A DNA stretch of 64,000 nucleotides from Agrobacterium vitis (GTDB taxonomy: Bacteria; Pseudomonadota; Alphaproteobacteria; Rhizobiales; Rhizobiaceae): assembly GCF_037039395.1 (NCBI RefSeq), contig NZ_CP146244.1:620001-684000 (forward strand). Reading direction: 5' to 3'. A program made the position numbers and the translations under genes. This document shows, one piece after another, positions 63,044 through 64,000 of this stretch. How positions within the stretch are numbered: the first letter of the stretch is position 1; the number at the start of each line of letters is the position of its first letter. Under the pieces are notes generated by a model. The model did no database searches, was not told the DNA's origin, and worked only from the letters and a program-made list of their open reading frames with translations.

Positions 63044-64000
63044 ATGAACGCAACACAGACTTTAAAGCGCCTTACGGTGGTTCTGGCGATGGGAACCGCC
63101 ATTGTCGCGCCACACGTGGCCATGGCGAAAACATCGACCGTGATGAATGTCACGCAGGTGTTTGGCACCATCGATCCGGCCAAGATCACCGACTACACTC
63201 AATATCTCGCCGCCGTGAACCTTTACGACGGTCTGACCACGGTTGACAGCACCGGCAAGATCATCCCCGAGCTGGCCGAAAGCTGGGATGTGTCCAGCGA
63301 CAACCTCACCTACACTTTCCATCTGCGCAAGGACGCAAGTTTTCAGGATGGCTCACCGGTTGAGGCCAAGGATGTGGTCTATACTGTCCAGCGTCTGCTG
63401 GCGATTAACAAGGGGCCAGCCTATCTGTTTGCATCGCTGATCAACCCCGACAATGTGAAGGCGGTGGATGCCCACACCGTCTCCATCACGCTGAACAAGG
63501 TCTACGCGCCATTCCTGACCACCACGCCGCTGCTGCTTGTGATCAATGAGGACGCCGTCAAAGCTACTTCAAAGCAGCCCTGGGGTGAGGATGTTGTCGG
63601 CGAAAAATCCATGGGGGCAGGGCCTTATGTGCTGTCCAGTTGGCAGCGCGGATCGGAAATGGTCATCAGCCGCTATGAGAAATATTACGGGGGCTGGCCA
63701 ACAAACCCGATTGATGAAGTGCGCTTTGTCCAGACCAATGACGAGGCAACCGTCAAGGCGCTTGCCACATCCGGCCAATTGGGCATTTCCTCGACCACGC
63801 AGGCCAATGAGACCTATGATGCGCTCGCCAAAACCGATGGCTATGTGGTGCAAACCACGCCAACAGCGACAGGTTTTTATCTCAAGCTCAACACCAAGGC
63901 CGCGCCGACAGACGATGTGCATGTGCGCCGCGCCTTGCAATATGCCACCGATTACAAGACCATTCAGACCCAGATTATGACCGGTGACACGCTGGCCGGG
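63044..64000 (+). CDS. Peptide-type ABC substrate-binding protein, 3' end outside the window
   Basis: The frame opens at ATG 63044 behind AAAGGGGAATGAG and is still open at the right edge (319 codons visible). A signal peptide (cleavage near AMA-K, residue 28) is followed by the normal family 5 order: FGTIDPAKITDYTQYLAAVNLYDGL, LAESWDVSSDNLTYTFHLRKDASFQDGSPVEAKDVVYTV, GAGPYVLSSWQRG and VHVRRALQYATDY. It serves the permeases and fused ATPase upstream, which lack a binding protein at the front of their operon. Confidence 0.92.
   Translation, partial: MNATQTLKRLTVVLAMGTAIVAPHVAMAKTSTVMNVTQVFGTIDPAKITDYTQYLAAVNLYDGLTTVDSTGKIIPELAESWDVSSDNLTYTFHLRKDASFQDGSPVEAKDVVYTVQRLLAINKGPAYLFASLINPDNVKAVDAHTVSITLNKVYAPFLTTTPLLLVINEDAVKATSKQPWGEDVVGEKSMGAGPYVLSSWQRGSEMVISRYEKYYGGWPTNPIDEVRFVQTNDEATVKALATSGQLGISSTTQANETYDALAKTDGYVVQTTPTATGFYLKLNTKAAPTDDVHVRRALQYATDYKTIQTQIMTGDTLAG

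Overview
The window looks like accessory DNA of a Rhizobiaceae bacterium (Agrobacterium/Allorhizobium/Rhizobium type). The evidence is a complete malonate gene set (matA, matB, matC, matR) as known from Rhizobium, intergenic repeats built like rhizobial RIME mosaic elements, moderately GC-rich coding sequence, and a density of ABC uptake operons with GntR/SorC regulators that is typical of rhizobial second chromosomes or megaplasmids. There are no ribosomal, tRNA or other housekeeping genes, no phage and no CRISPR array.

Layout. (1) 1-7029: a plus-strand catabolic cluster, cut at its left edge: flavin monooxygenase end, MFS transporter, OprB-type porin, SnoaL-like protein, glutathione transferase, extradiol dioxygenase, acetoacetate-decarboxylase-like protein and FAH-family hydrolase. 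It reads as hydroxylation, ring cleavage, and hydrolysis or decarboxylation of an aromatic compound. (2) 7205-17037: PQQ-type sugar dehydrogenase, GH130 phosphorylase, a GT4 glycosyltransferase fused to a helical barrel domain, two small conserved or unknown genes, catalase HPII and a PiT phosphate transporter. (3) 17371-24205: a ketose/polyol locus. SorC regulator, sugar ABC transporter and a xylulose-reductase-like SDR run rightward. An aldolase, a truncated ROK kinase and a truncated aldehyde dehydrogenase run leftward, with a deletion scar near 18006. (4) 24152-27543: M20 dipeptidase, cystathionine beta-lyase and GntR regulator. (5) 27768-34923: peptide-type ABC operon with an Xaa-Pro-type peptidase; its binding protein appears to be circularly permuted. 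(6) 35110-43050: second peptide-type ABC operon with its own GntR regulator and a gamma-glutamyltransferase. (7) 43178-47476: homologues of the E. coli yjfI, yjfJ, yjfK, yjfL, yjfM and yjfC genes, here split into two divergent arms. (8) 47588-52887: malonate utilisation. (9) 53136-64000: LuxR regulator and third peptide-type ABC operon with an HyuA-like hydantoinase, two DUF917 proteins and a binding protein that runs off the right edge.

How it fits together. Three peptide-type transporters each travel with a different enzyme for releasing amino acids from small amides: a proline-type peptidase, a gamma-glutamyltransferase, and a hydantoinase/DUF917 set. The stretch is therefore largely a scavenging island. 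Operon fine structure is visible: ATGA start-stop overlaps, hairpins between binding-protein and permease genes, and palindromic operators beside the regulators. The most unusual single object is the circularly permuted binding protein at 27768-29387.
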